Below, in pieces: positions 12,615 through 23,143 of a stretch of DNA of 64,000 nt. How positions within the stretch are numbered: position 1 is the first letter of the stretch; each line of letters starts with the position of its first letter. Both the position numbers and the translations under genes were made by a program. The stretch comes from Odobenus rosmarus divergens (lineage: Eukaryota; Chordata; Mammalia; Carnivora; Odobenidae). The notes beneath the pieces were generated by a model. It was not told the origin of the DNA and ran no database searches. It saw only the letters and a list, made by a program, of their open reading frames with translations. Location: positions 1,198,293-1,262,292 of the forward strand of contig NW_004450939.1 in the NCBI RefSeq assembly GCF_000321225.1, written 5' to 3'.

Positions 12615-12796
12615 TTTTAGTTTTAGTTTTTTGAGAGAGAGTGCGAGCAGGGAGGGGCAGAGGGAGAGACAGAATCCCAAGCAGGCTCCACACGCAGCGC
12701 GGAGCCCAAGGCGGCCCACACTGAGGACGCTGGGATCATGACCTGAGCCAAAGTCAGAAGTCAGACGCTTAACTGACTGAGCCACCCAGGTGCCCC
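12615..12796 (-). repeat. Can-SINE, antisense
   Basis: Antisense copy with the AG-rich body and the terminal block GAGCCACCCAGGTGCCCC. It sits exactly at the 3' boundary of the antisense L1 that follows, so it probably inserted at or near the L1 tail. Confidence 0.95.
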
Positions 12797-14540
12797 TTTT
12801 GTTTATTTTTTTTAGAACAGTTTCAGGTTCACAGAAAAATTGAAGGGAAGGTACGGAGATTTCCCCATATACCCCTGCCCCCACCTGCATAGCCTCTCCC
12901 GTTGTCAACATCCCCCACCACAGTGGTACATTTGTTACAAGTGATGCACCTACAATTGACACATCATTATCACCCAAAGTTCATAGTTTTTACGTTAGGG
13001 TTTGCTCTTGGTGTTGCATATTCTATGAGTTTGGACAAATATATAATGACATATATCCATCATTGTAGCATCATATAGAGTATTTTCACTGCCCTAAAAA
13101 CCCTCTGTGCTCTGCCTATTCATCCCCTTCCCCCTCCCAACCCCTGGCAACTAGTGGTCTTTTTACTATTTTCACAGTTTGGCCTTTTCCAGAATGTCAT
13201 ATAATTGGAATCATATAGCCGGTAACCTTTTCAGATTGGCTCTTTCACTAGGTCATATTCATTTAGTAATGCATTAAGGTTTCTCTATGTCTTTTCATGG
13301 TTTGACTGCTCATTTCTTTTCAGTCTGGGATAATGTATTCCATTGTCTGTGGGCTGGTTTTTGTGTGGACCTGTTTTCAACTCCCTTGGATAAATACCAA
13401 GGAGGATGACTACTGGATTGTATGATAGGAGTATGTTTAGTTTTAGTTTTTGCTTTTTAGAGAGGGAGAGAGAGGGGGAGGGGGAGGGGCAGAGGGAGAG
13501 GGAGAGAGAGACTCTTAAAGCAGACTCCACTCCCAGTGCAGAGTCAGACATGGGGCTCAACCTGAGTTAAAATCAAGAGTTGGATGCTCAACCGACTGAG
13601 CCACCCAGGTGCCCCTGGATTTTGGCCATTTTGATAGGTGTGTGGTATCTTGTTTTAATTTGCATTTCCCTAATGACATATGCCGTGGAGCATTTTGTAT
13701 ATCTTTATTTGCTATTTGTATATCTTCTTTGGAGAGGTGTCTGCTAAGGTCTTCAGTACATTTTTTAATTGAGTTTTCTGTTTTCATATTATTGAGTTTC
13801 AGGAGTTCTTTGTATATTTTGGATAACAGTCCTTTATCAGATGTATCTTTGGCAAATATTTTCTCCCAGGCTGTGGCTTGTCTTCTCACTCTCTTGATAT
13901 TGCCTTTCGCAGTGAAGAAGTTTTTAAATTTTAATGAAGTACAGTTTATCCATTATTTCTTTCATGGATCATGTCCTTAGTGTTCTAAGAAGTCATCACC
14001 CAGGGCATCTAGGTTTTCTCCTATGTTATTTTGTAGGAGTTTTATAGTTTTGCCTTTTACATTGCCTTTTACATTTAGGTCTCTGATCCATTTTGAGTTA
14101 ATTTTTGTGAAGAGTATAAGGTCTGTGTCTACTTTTTTTTTTTTTGCATGTGTATGTCCACTTGTTCCAGCACCATTTGTTAAAGACCACCTTTGCTCCA
14201 TTTTATTGCTTTTTCTCCTTTGTCAAATATCAGTTGACCGTATCTATGTGAGTTTATTTCTGAGCTCTTTATTCTGTTCCACTGATCCAGTTGTCTATTC
14301 TTTTGCTAATATCAAACTGTCTTACTTATGGTAAGTCTTGAAGTTGGGTAGTGTGGGCTTTCCAACTTTCTTCTTCTTCTCCTTTAATATTGTGTTGGCT
14401 ATTCTGGGTCTTTTACCTCTCCATATAAAGTTTAGAATCAGTTTGCCAATATCCATAAAATAACCTGCTGGGATTTTGACTGGGATTGCACTGAATCTAT
14501 AGATCAAGTTGGGAACTTGGTAGATCAACTGAGATCTTAG
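12797..14540 (-). repeat. Ancient L1M, 3' UTR and ORF2 end, antisense, split by a SINE
   Basis: On the minus strand this is the C-terminal part of ORF2 followed by the 3' UTR of an L1M element. The + strand shows typical antisense phrases: 'tttcaggttcacagaaaaat' (12,822), 'ccctgccccca', 'ttggataacagtcctttatc' (about 13,820), 'tccagcaccatttgttaaag' (about 14,166), and 'gtgttggctattctgggtct' (14,392). Frames are interrupted, so it is a relic. A Can-SINE is nested at about 13,449-13,616. Confidence 0.9.
13449..13616 (-). repeat. Can-SINE nested in antisense L1
   Basis: The antisense body with a long GAGAGGGGGAGG tract ends in GAGCCACCCAGGTGCCCC. It interrupts L1 sequence on both sides, so it is the younger of the two. 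Confidence 0.93.
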
Positions 14541-15654
14541 GCTGGATGTGGGTATTTCTCTTCTCCCACATGGAAGGCTAGAGCTGACTGGAGTTGGGAA
14601 TTTCCTTTCCCCTAGGTCAATTAGGCTCTGATAATGCCCCAGCAAGTTGGGCTATGGTTAACTCACAGGTTAATATTTGTGTGGGATAAGTTGATTGAAT
14701 TTTTCCCATTTTGTAATATAATAAGGTACATTACATTTCCCACTTGCTATTTGTCTTTATATTTTCAAAGATAGAATATGCTATGTGTATAACAATACAT
14801 TTATATATTTAATAATCTATCATATTACCCTGTTAATAGGGTTTTTCTCTGGGTGCCATCATATGTTAATAGGGTTATGCTCTGAGTGCCATCATATGTT
14901 TAACCCATGAGGTACTAAGGGACTACACTGCTACCAAATGTAACCAATGAGTGATATCCCAGTCATCCTGAGAGGAGTGGTTCTACAATGTACATTGTTT
15001 TCTCTGCTCTAGCTTCTCCTGCATTTTGAGCTCTGGTAAATAATTTTGACATAAATTGATTTCCAAAGTTATGGTGCCACAGTGCTTTACCTACTACAAA
15101 GGAACAAGGAGGGTCAGAAGCTAAGTTAGAAGACAAATTTGCTGGTCACTTGTGACGCTTTCAAGGAAATGCTTGAGGAAGCAGAGAATAAAGAAAATTA
15201 GGAGATTGGTAGAAGTCTTTTTTAACATTTTGAAGGATATCTTAAACATTGCTAAAAGCTGAGAGGATTGAGAAATTGCTTCAGTATGATACTTAAAATA
15301 CTTCCCCATAGGAACTAGAGGACCTCATATAACTAAGTTCAGTTAGAGCTCTGATTCCTAGGACTGTATCTCCAGGCTAAATTGGTTAAGTGCATGTATA
15401 TTGTGTTCATTGGCTCTTTATTGATCTTCCCTATTAGATCAAACAGGTTTTCCAGTTAATGCTTTGTTTGGTGGTCACAAACCTATAAATAGCAATAATT
15501 TTTCTCACTTTATTTTCACTATTTTTACCTCTTCATAGTCTCATCCAAGTGCATTGCCTAATTCTTGCCTGTCCATGTCTTATTCATGATTTGAATGAGG
15601 ATGATTCTACATTAATCATAAGGATGCCTCCTGGTCTTTAAAAAACAAGAACAG
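14541..15654. other. Intergenic, contains a 33-bp tandem duplication
   Basis: No gene recognised. A direct repeat of 33 bp lies at 14,832-14,864 and 14,865-14,897 with 30 of 33 positions identical. The frame at 15,121-15,309 (-) has no recognised domain. Confidence 0.5.
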
Positions 15655-15790
15655 GGGCACTTGGGTGGCTCAGTTGGTTGAATGTCCAATTGATTTCAGC
15701 CCAGGTCTTAATCTTGGGGTTCTGAGTTTAAGCCTCATGTTGGATTCCGCAGTGGGCAAAGAGCCTACTTAAAAAAAAAACAACAACAAA
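15655..15790 (+). repeat. Can-SINE, short older copy, sense
   Basis: GGGGCACTTGGGTGGCTCAG head, then 'gtctta' and 'gggttctgagtttaagcctc', and a tail 'gagcctacttaaaaaaaaaa' followed by (CAA)n. Confidence 0.92.
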
Positions 15791-15814
15791 AAACCCATAT
15801 CCTCTTATCTCTAT

Positions 15815-15896
15815 TTTATGAGAAGTTTTAACATCAGAAATTGCTTGATTGTATCAAATGCTTTTCTAGCCTCTATAGGAGATATTGTATGCCAAT
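15815..15896 (-). repeat. Ancient L1 ORF2 fragment, antisense
   Basis: The + strand phrase 'tgtatcaaatgcttttctag' is the antisense of L1 ORF2. It seems to continue at about 16,340-16,460 after a sense-orientation L1 segment, which suggests nesting or a 5' inversion. Confidence 0.6.
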
Positions 15897-16330
15897 ACAT
15901 TTTGAAAAATTGCTCAATCTTGTTGTTAGTCCTTAGGAAAGTGAAAATTAAAACCAAAATGAGACACCACTATATTCAACCTGAAATGCTAATATTAATA
16001 GGGTTGATTACACCTAGTGTTGGTGAAAACATAAGGAAATTGAACCCTCAAACACTACTGGTGGGACTGTAAGCTGGTAAAACTATTTTGGAGAATTGGT
16101 TGCTGTTATATTATTTCTGAAATCTGAGCACGCCCATATCATGAAGCCAAGAATTTTGACTAGTAGGTATATAACCAACAGAAATGCACAAATTTTTGTT
16201 TATAATATGTGCATTATACTAGTTTTATTTGTAACTGGATCAAATTGAAAAGCAATGTTCATTAATAAATAACAGGATAGGTAATTAAATTGTAGTATAT
16301 TTATACAATCACCTACTTGAAAATAAGGTA
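15897..16330 (+). repeat. Ancient L1 3' UTR segment, sense
   Basis: Sense-strand L1M phrases: 'aaattaaaaccaaaatgaga' (about 15,946), 'cactactggtgggactgtaa', 'tatgtgcattatactagttt', and 'gtagtatatttatacaatca'. It lies between two antisense L1 pieces. Confidence 0.75.
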
Positions 16331-16339
16331 CTAAATTTT

Positions 16340-16470
16340 TTTCTTTGGCCTAATATGTTGGATTATGTTAATAATTTGCCTAATGTTGCTAGGTTCTTCC
16401 ATTTCTGGGACATTTCTTATTGGTCATGGTGAATTGGTATTATTTGTACTTTTTAGGCTGGAAAGATTGG
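16340..16470 (-). repeat. Ancient L1 ORF2 fragment, antisense
   Basis: 'ttggattatgttaataattt' and 'ttggtcatggtgaattggta' match the usual antisense reading of L1 ORF2. This is probably the continuation of the fragment at 15,815-15,896. Confidence 0.6.
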
Positions 16471-18688
16471 CTTCCATCTTTCTTTTGGTTAACTCTGACA
16501 TATTTAAATTTATGTTTTTATGTCCCTTATTACAGTGACTTAAATCCTTCCGGTGACTATGAACTTGTGAATTTTAGTTTAAGTCAGGGTGTCAACATTC
16601 CAAAATTCCCTTTTCAGACACAGAAGCACTGAAATCCTCTATCAAATTTACCTGAATTTTCTTTCTCACTTCAATATTTAGCCATTTAAACTCTAAAACT
16701 AGTTTCCCGCCCCCCCCCCCAGGGTGATTTAGTCACTAAAAGCATAGATGGAGAAAATCCTCTGAGCCTTGTGATATTAAACAGGATAAAAAAAAATGGA
16801 TAGAAAATTACCTACTAATGTCCTTCATTAAAGGTTATTCTGTATTTTAAATTCTATTTTTTTTATTGCTTTTGGCTGCCACAGGTATAAGATTCTTGAT
16901 ACGATAGAAGAACACTTTAACAGTACACTAGCTTTTATCTATTCATTTTATCTTCTACTTTTATGATTCATTCACCTATGAAGATGGCTCTTTTGATAAA
17001 ATGCTCTGGGTAAGTTAAGGTGAACCAACTTGTACTCCTTGTTACACTACCCAGAGGAATATATGTAATTATGTAAAAGGTTAAAAGTGTGTTGATTTAT
17101 TCATTCAATAATTATTTATTGCCTTGTTTTTATACAAGGTTCTGAGCTGCTACTGTATATCATCAAAATAGAGTAATGTTCAGGAAATGATTTTTTAAAA
17201 ATTAAATGGCTGAGGATGGGCTATTTTGACTACAAAAAGCAGAATCTTTTGAACTGTGTCAAGTAATAGGAGTGGTTTTCTTTTTTCCTTCTTTTTAACA
17301 TGGATGTGTGTGTCAGTAAGAAAGGTATCTCTCAGAGTTACTCAGGACTAACTGCTGTTTAGAATTCAAGGCAGCTCTGGGGATGTGGCTATTGTTTTGT
17401 CTGTTTAGTAGCCAGGTTTAAGGACTCTCTCGAGGGCTGGTTTGCTCAGCTGGTATGTACAAGGCCCACACGTCCTATGCATCTGGTTTATATGCATGCT
17501 GATACTTGGATTTCCCTCAGCTTTCAGGGGTCTGCATGGGACCTGGGAGATGGAAGCCTCAAGCAGGAAGAGGAAGCCTCCTACATCTACCCTGATGGGT
17601 GCTGAAATCACATCCCTTTCCATGGAAGGCACCAGGCGCTACCTTGTATGTGACTCAGCTGCTCTTTCAATCTTCTGTCTTGGCTTTTCATTGTCCGTTC
17701 CCCAACCTCTAATGTCCGGTTTTCCCGACAGAATCTAATTCCATCTGCCATGGGCAGAGGATTTTCTCCATCTATACTTAGCCTGGGGGCTAAGTCAGGA
17801 GCATGGCCTGGCAGCTCAGAGTCTCTTTAAGGCAAAACTAGCCATCTGTTGAATAAATCAACATTATGCTGAGAAAAAGAAGGGATAATGAAAAATTAAT
17901 TTTTCATTGTCACTTATCAGTTGCTTGAGCCAGACAGAGGGGCCTTAACTTTATGTACCAGGTAGTACAATCAACATACCTCGTGACACAGATGTCGGAG
18001 ACAAAATCAGTAAAGAGAGTTTGAGAAATGGAGAGCACCTATTTATTTCTAGAAAACTTTGAAAAGTACACTAAACAAAACATTTGCCCTGATAGGCAAA
18101 GCAATCCCTGTGAAGACGGGAGCTGGTGTGGTTTGTGGAAGGGACATGGGAAGGCTGCCAACATCTCAGCTCTCCTCCCCGCTCTGCTGCTACCTCATTA
18201 CCATGTGAACTCAGGCCACACACTGTACCTGACTGAGCTGTAGTTTCCTCATTGCAAGTGACATAATAATACTTGCTAAATGTATGCCAAAGGGATTTTG
18301 TGAAAATGATGGGAAGGTGGTTTGAATATGCTATAATGCATTCTTATGATGAGAAAGAATGATTTTGGATTTCAGATGCAAGGGCTATGCAATCTGAGAG
18401 GAGTATGAAATTGGGGCAACTGCTGAAGTAGGGATTCTTATCACTCCAGTGGTTTTCTTTTTAAATTTTAACCACAATAAAGTATTATTATAAAGATTGT
18501 ATTATTTCATATATATAGGATTATTAAAGTCTGGCTTTAAAGTGATTGTTTGCTCTCAAATGTAAGACATTTATTTTAAAGTTTCTTTATTATAACCTAA
18601 ATAAGATATAGGGTCTAATTTTTTTTCTTGGCAGAACTCTGACTATATTTATCATGGAAATCAGTGGGAAATGGGCTTTATTTAAGGG
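16471..18688. other. Intergenic; possible MIR, otherwise unassigned
   Basis: A poly-C tract lies at about 16,709-16,720. A MIR-like core in reverse occurs near 18,190-18,290 ('tgtagtttcctcattgcaag'). The open frames at 17,442-17,738 (+) and 17,405-17,632 (-) overlap on opposite strands and are not recognised. Confidence 0.4.
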
Positions 18689-18697
18689 AAGTTTCTG

Positions 18698-18810
18698 GGG
18701 GTACCTGGGTGGCTCAGTCAGTTAAGCATCTTAATATTAGCTTGATATTAGCTCAGGTCTTGATATCAAGGAGGTGAATTCAAGCCCCTTGTTGGGCTCA
18801 AAGAAAAAAA
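18698..18810 (+). repeat. Short Can-SINE, sense
   Basis: GGGTACCTGGGTGGCTCAGTC head, with a small internal duplication (ttaatattagcttgatatta), ending in GGGCTCAAAGAAAAAAA. The target duplication AAGTTTCTG is at 18,689-18,697 and 18,811-18,819. Confidence 0.92.
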
Positions 18811-18819
18811 AAGTTTCTG

Positions 18820-19815
18820 TGCCACAATAATATTTTGGAATATTTATTCCATTTTATAGCTCATGCCAATGTCTAACTCTTATACAATCTACATTTCAAT
18901 TATGTAAGTAAAAAAAAATTCAACTGTCTAAGCAGAATTCATCAACCCAACAATTTTCTTTAACTGAATCTCAGGTGCTGAGACCCTGTGTTTAAATATA
19001 TAAAATTACTATACTTAATCAGTGATTGTAATATGGAGGTCTGAACCCTAACTAACCATAAAAGTGAGGTTTAATGTGCTTTCTTTCATTCCTTCCCTCC
19101 CCCCAATTTATAGGGAAAAAAAACTTACTGATTTTTATACTACCAAGGTTGTGAGCAAATCCAAAACACTTCATGGATATTGTTTATCCTCACTCAGCAC
19201 GGACCAAGCAAAATGTCATCCACCTCATCAAACAAGTACATTTTTCTTTTTTGTTGTAATCACAATCTCAGTAATATATTTCTGATTAATATAAATAGAA
19301 AACCATTAGTTAAAACTTAACTTACTCAGTTTGATACCGAAATATTTAAGAGCATGGGGGCCCTCGTAGACAGAAAACAGTAAAAGGAATACATGATAGT
19401 AATAAATATAGAACACAGCAATTAAATGAAATTCACTTGTGTCTTACTATTGTATGTTTTGTCTTATTATTATAAGTTTAAAGTCTTGTTGATATTATAA
19501 AACTAAACTTTGATGTTATAAAATGAAACTTTCTGCAAGGCCATTCCTCTGCTGTGGACTTTACCTGGCTCCTGAGGAAGTATCAGTTGATAATCTGGCT
19601 TGGAAAGATTTGGTTAGCGTTCCTTGAGCTCTGAGTATTTCATGGATTTTGGCTTTACAAATGGGCTGAGACCGTGAGGTATCCTTCAGATGGCCAGAAA
19701 CATCATGGGTGACTCAGTAGGAAATTTGGTTTTTAAACAGAAAAAGATCAGCATTACCCTTACTGTTGGCAGAGTGTGATCTAAAAGAGAGATTAAAAAA
19801 AAATTAGCAAATATT
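18820..19815. other. Intergenic, nothing recognised
   Basis: AT-rich sequence, no supported gene, RNA or repeat. Confidence 0.45.
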
Positions 19816-20000
19816 TGAATTGTGCTTACTAGGTACCAGGCTCCCCCAAACTCTTTAGAGGCATTAACTCATTTAATTTAACGCTTACAACAACCTTAAT
19901 AGGTAGTATGATTATCTTTGAGGTCACTTGATCAGAGAGTGATTGGGATTCAACCTCAGGCTCCCTGGCACCAGAGGCTTGGCTGCCTCTGTGACTAGTG
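19816..20000 (+). repeat. MIR SINE
   Basis: 'gtgcttactaggtaccaggc' followed by 'gcattaactcatttaattta' and 'acaacaaccttaataggtag' is the standard MIR core. The right part 'gtgattgggattcaacctca' also fits. Confidence 0.85.
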
Positions 20001-20107
20001 ATAAGAGTGCTAATGGGTGTACCAACTGAGCTGGTTTTCTGGTACACTGCTGTACTCCAGGGGAGAGCCAACCAGTCTTTTTCTTTTTCTTTTTTTTTAA
20101 TTTGAAA

Positions 20108-20300
20108 TTTTTTTTCCATAATTGATTCTTTATTGAGGTAGAGTTGATATATAATCTTACATTAGTTTCAGGGGTACAGCATGATTCAATATTTGTATAC
20201 GCTATGAAATGATGACCACAATAAATCTGGTTACCATCTATCACCATGCATAGTTACAATTTTTTTTCTTGTGATGTGACCTTTTAAGATTTACTCTCTT
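20108..20300. repeat. Ancient L1-type fragment
   Basis: 'tttattgaggtagagttgat', 'ttagtttcaggggtacagca', and 'gtgatgtgaccttttaagat' are typical of an old L1M 3' region. Subfamily and orientation not resolved by eye. Confidence 0.6.
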
Positions 20301-20825
20301 AGCAACCAATTAGTTTTAACAAGTACTATGGTGAACTTGAGACAGTAACCATGGCAGTTGTCTATGCCAGCCAGGCACATCTATACACAGATGTCAGATT
20401 TCTTACAATAAGATTAATAATCAATTTCTACGATGTTAATACTTCCCTCTTAGTTACATAGTAAACTTTCCTTATAAAAAGCCAACCTTGCCTGAGACCT
20501 GGCCATTGCTAAGCCAGCATGGTGGCTGAACTCATGGAATAGAGAGATGAAAAGTCAGCAGGGTCTGAGAGGGAAACTCTTTGCTTCTGGACCATTCATG
20601 GATTTCTTTCTTTTGTATAGGTATTTTTTTTTTAAAGTGTGGTTTATTTTCATTTAATATTGCTCCGTTTGTATTTCACATTCCCCTTAAGTATCTAAAA
20701 ATGTTACAGAATAGTGTCATTTCCTTTCACATTAAATATCCAATCAGCCAGGGAATTCCAAAAAATCTAAATATTAAAAAATGAATTTGAACTTGGCAAT
20801 TCCATTCAGTCAACTGTCTAATGGG

Positions 20826-21010
20826 ATATGAGGAAATCTCTTATGTGCCAGAGATAGTGCTTGGCATTTTACACAGTTACCCCATTTAACCCCACACACA
20901 GCCTTGCAAGGTGGTCTCACACCCATCATTTGAGGGCCACGGAGAGAGGCTTGCAGAGGGTAGTAGCTTGCCGTGAATTTCACACTCAGTAAAAGACCTT
21001 AGTGAATTAT
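20826..21010 (+). repeat. MIR SINE
   Basis: 'cttatgtgccagagatagtg', 'cttggcattttacacagtta', 'ccccatttaaccccacacac', and 'gccttgcaaggtggt' give a recognisable diverged MIR core. Confidence 0.75.
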
Positions 21011-21689
21011 AAATCCAGGTGTTTCAGCCTCCATGTAACACAGTATTTAAGAGACGATCCAAGGTATGGGTATCTTGCTAAGAAAGTGCCAGATTTGCTG
21101 GCAATCAATGATGGGTCAACACCGCTGCATCTGGAAATACTGAGCAAATAATGGCGGTAGGGGGCATCCAGCCACTTCCTACATGATTAGTTGAACCACC
21201 TTCACACACACGTTGGCAAACTGTGAGATAGCTAAACTAAGGCTCCGGACTAATTTATTCAGCTAGCAGGAAGAAGCAGTTTTTGAACAAAGGGGAGACC
21301 AAGGCCTAGGAGGGGAATTAAAACAATTTGCCTATTGAAGCTGGTTGGTGCTGCAGTACTGAACGGCCAATTGGCTGCAAAGAAGTCTTTTCCGCCCCGC
21401 CTGAATGGATAGAGCTACTGTAGGACTAGGACTACCCAGGGCTCACCTTCAGATGAGAAGGCGAGTCCCATTATAAGGGATATATGAAGATCCATAACAC
21501 ATCCTGGCAGTATGTTTCTGTAAGAAGTACGGGATGGAAGGTTGGAAGGTTTCATTAATCTGGGACGAAAAAAAAAATCTTGTTCCCGGAGCGTGTATTT
21601 TGGGAGGAAATTACACCATTGAAGTCCCCTCCTCGAGATACCCTTTTCCCTCCAGGTACATCATCCTTCTTTATCGATCCCTAGGAGGG
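21011..21689. other. Proximal upstream region of B4GALT6
   Basis: Transition from AT-rich intergenic DNA into the CpG island. A CCAAT motif inside a near-palindrome (GGCCAATTGGC) lies at about 21,365-21,375. No gene is seen. Confidence 0.5.
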
Positions 21690-22920
21690 AGTGCGTACCC
21701 GGGGCTCAAGACCCGTGCCTCGGCTCCGAGCAGCGCGGCTGGCGCTGGGGTCCCGGGGCTGGCGGGGACGGCGGTGACGCAGAAGGCGGCCGCTGCCCAG
21801 GTCGAGGCGCAGCGAGGTGGGGGGGGAGGGGGCAGGTTGCTCGGCGCGGTGCGGCGCCGGCCAATCAGGAGGCGCGGTGTTTGGGGCGAAGGGAGGGGAG
21901 AGGGCGGGTGGGGGCCTCCAGGTTTTCTCCGGTGCCCGGGCAGCGCCGCCTGCAGTTTCGAGCACAGGCGCGGAGCCCCGCAGGGGGTCTCCGGGCGCGC
22001 CCGCCCGTCCCGGTTTTCCGCGGCTCCCCCGCCCTTTCAGGCCCGCCCCCTTCTGCGACCCAGACGCGGCTCCGACGGCGGCCGGCCTCCTCCTCTTCGG
22101 ACTCCCCTGCTCTGCCTGCAGCGCGAGTCGCCCGGCCGCTCAACGCTTGGTGTCCGGGGGCGGAGTGGGGGCGGCGCCGGCGGGGGCGCCTTACCTTGGG
22201 CCGGCGGCGGTAATGTTGCTGCGGTTGCCGCCCTTGCGGCCGGGCGGGCAGCTGGCCGTGGCAGGAGCCGGAGTCGGGGCGCGCTCGCCGCTAGCCGGGA
22301 CGCCGCCCTCGCCTGCGCTCTGCTCCCGCGGCCGCCGCGGGGCGCCGGGGCCCGGCGCGGCATGAGGAGGAGGCTGCGCGCCCGCGAGCGCTCAGCTCCT
22401 CGGCCCCCAGGGCCCCCGCGGGCCCCCGCGCGTCGCGCGCGCCGACTGCGGCCCCGGCGCCCACGCTAGCCCCGCGCAAGCACGAGACGCCGCGACCCGG
22501 ACGAGGCGGCGGCGCAGGCCTGCCGAGCGCGGGCGGGCCGCCTCCTGAGCGCGGGGGCTTCGCGTTCAGGACCCCGGCGGACGCGGGGAGCCCGGGCGTG
22601 CTGCAGTTTGCTGCCCCTCTCCGCAGGGGCGCAGCGGCGCGCAGCCCGCGCCTCTCCCCACCTGCAGCCCCTCCTCCCGCCGCTGCCGGGCGGATAAAAG
22701 GCGCGTCCTTGCCCTTCCAGGGCCTCCTCAGGTCCTGCGGTCCCCGGCCCCCCGCCCCCCCCCCGCGCCTTGCCTCCCTATTCCCTCCTCCACCCTTTCC
22801 TCTTTTCCTCCCGCGCCTCCCCTCCCCCGGCTCTCCGGCCTCCCATTCATTCCGTCCGCTCCCTCCCCATTCCTCCTTCCCGCTCTGGCCCTCTCCCCTA
22901 GGTCCTCCCCGCGCGGACAC
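21690..22920 (+). promoter_or_regulatory. B4GALT6: CpG-island promoter of B4GALT6
   Basis: Very GC-rich, CpG-dense block of about 1.2 kb directly upstream of the B4GALT6 start codon, against AT-rich flanks. Visible motifs are a CCAAT box at 21,861-21,865 (GGCCAATCAGGAG), GC boxes such as GCCCGCCCCC (22,041-22,050) and GGGGGCGGAG (about 22,155), and a weak TATA-like GATAAAAG at 22,693-22,700. If that last motif is used, transcription would start near 22,720-22,730 and give a leader of about 300 bases. CpG-island promoters often have dispersed starts, so the true start is unknown. Long open frames on both strands here are composition artefacts. Confidence 0.85.
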
Positions 22921-22950
22921 CATTGCATTCTCGGGGTTCTTAGCACATTC

Positions 22951-22962
22951 ATGGAAGTTTAG
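22951..22962 (+). other. Upstream ORF 1 in predicted 5' leader
   Basis: ATG GAA GTT TAG: a three-codon minimal upstream ORF ending 66 bases before the main start codon. Its context is weak at -3 (T) but has G at +4. It matters only if transcription starts upstream of 22,951. Confidence 0.55.
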
Positions 22963-22969
22963 GGCCTGG

Positions 22970-22993
22970 ATGGTGCCCCCAAGTCCGGCCTGA
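22970..22993 (+). other. Upstream ORF 2 in predicted 5' leader
   Basis: A seven-codon ORF (MVPPSPA, then TGA) in a different frame from the main CDS, ending 35 bases before its ATG. -3 is T and +4 is G. Confidence 0.55.
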
Positions 22994-23028
22994 GAGCGCA
23001 GCCTGAGCTGCTGGCCGGGAAGAGGAAG

Positions 23029-23143
23029 ATGTCTGTGCTCAAGCGGATGATGCGGGTCTCCAATCGCTCCCTCCTCGCCTTCATCTTCTTCTTCTCGCTC
23101 TCCTCGTCCTGCCTCTACTTCGTCTATGTGGCTCCGGGCATCG
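23029..23143 (+). CDS. B4GALT6: B4GALT6 coding exon 1: cytosolic tail and signal anchor
   Basis: First coding exon of beta-1,4-galactosyltransferase 6, the Golgi enzyme that transfers galactose from UDP-galactose to glucosylceramide to make lactosylceramide. The ATG has A at -3. It encodes 38 residues plus one base of codon 39: a short basic tail (MSVLKRMMRVSNRS), a hydrophobic signal anchor at about residues 15-35 (LLAFIFFFSLSSSCLYF...) and the lumenal start VAPGI. The tail and anchor match B4GALT6 rather than its close paralogue B4GALT5, whose tail begins differently. The exon ends at a consensus donor (G|GTAAGC), phase 1. A type II membrane topology is expected for the family. The start is chosen because it is the only ATG giving this tail in frame with the anchor. 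Confidence 0.97.

Noticed and set aside
21534..22469. Long open frame on + strand (about 310 codons) and overlapping frames on both strands at 21,681-23,250
   Set aside because: These fall in a CpG island, where stop codons are rare. They are Arg/Pro/Gly/Ala-rich, overlap in several frames and match no protein. They are composition artefacts around the B4GALT6 promoter.
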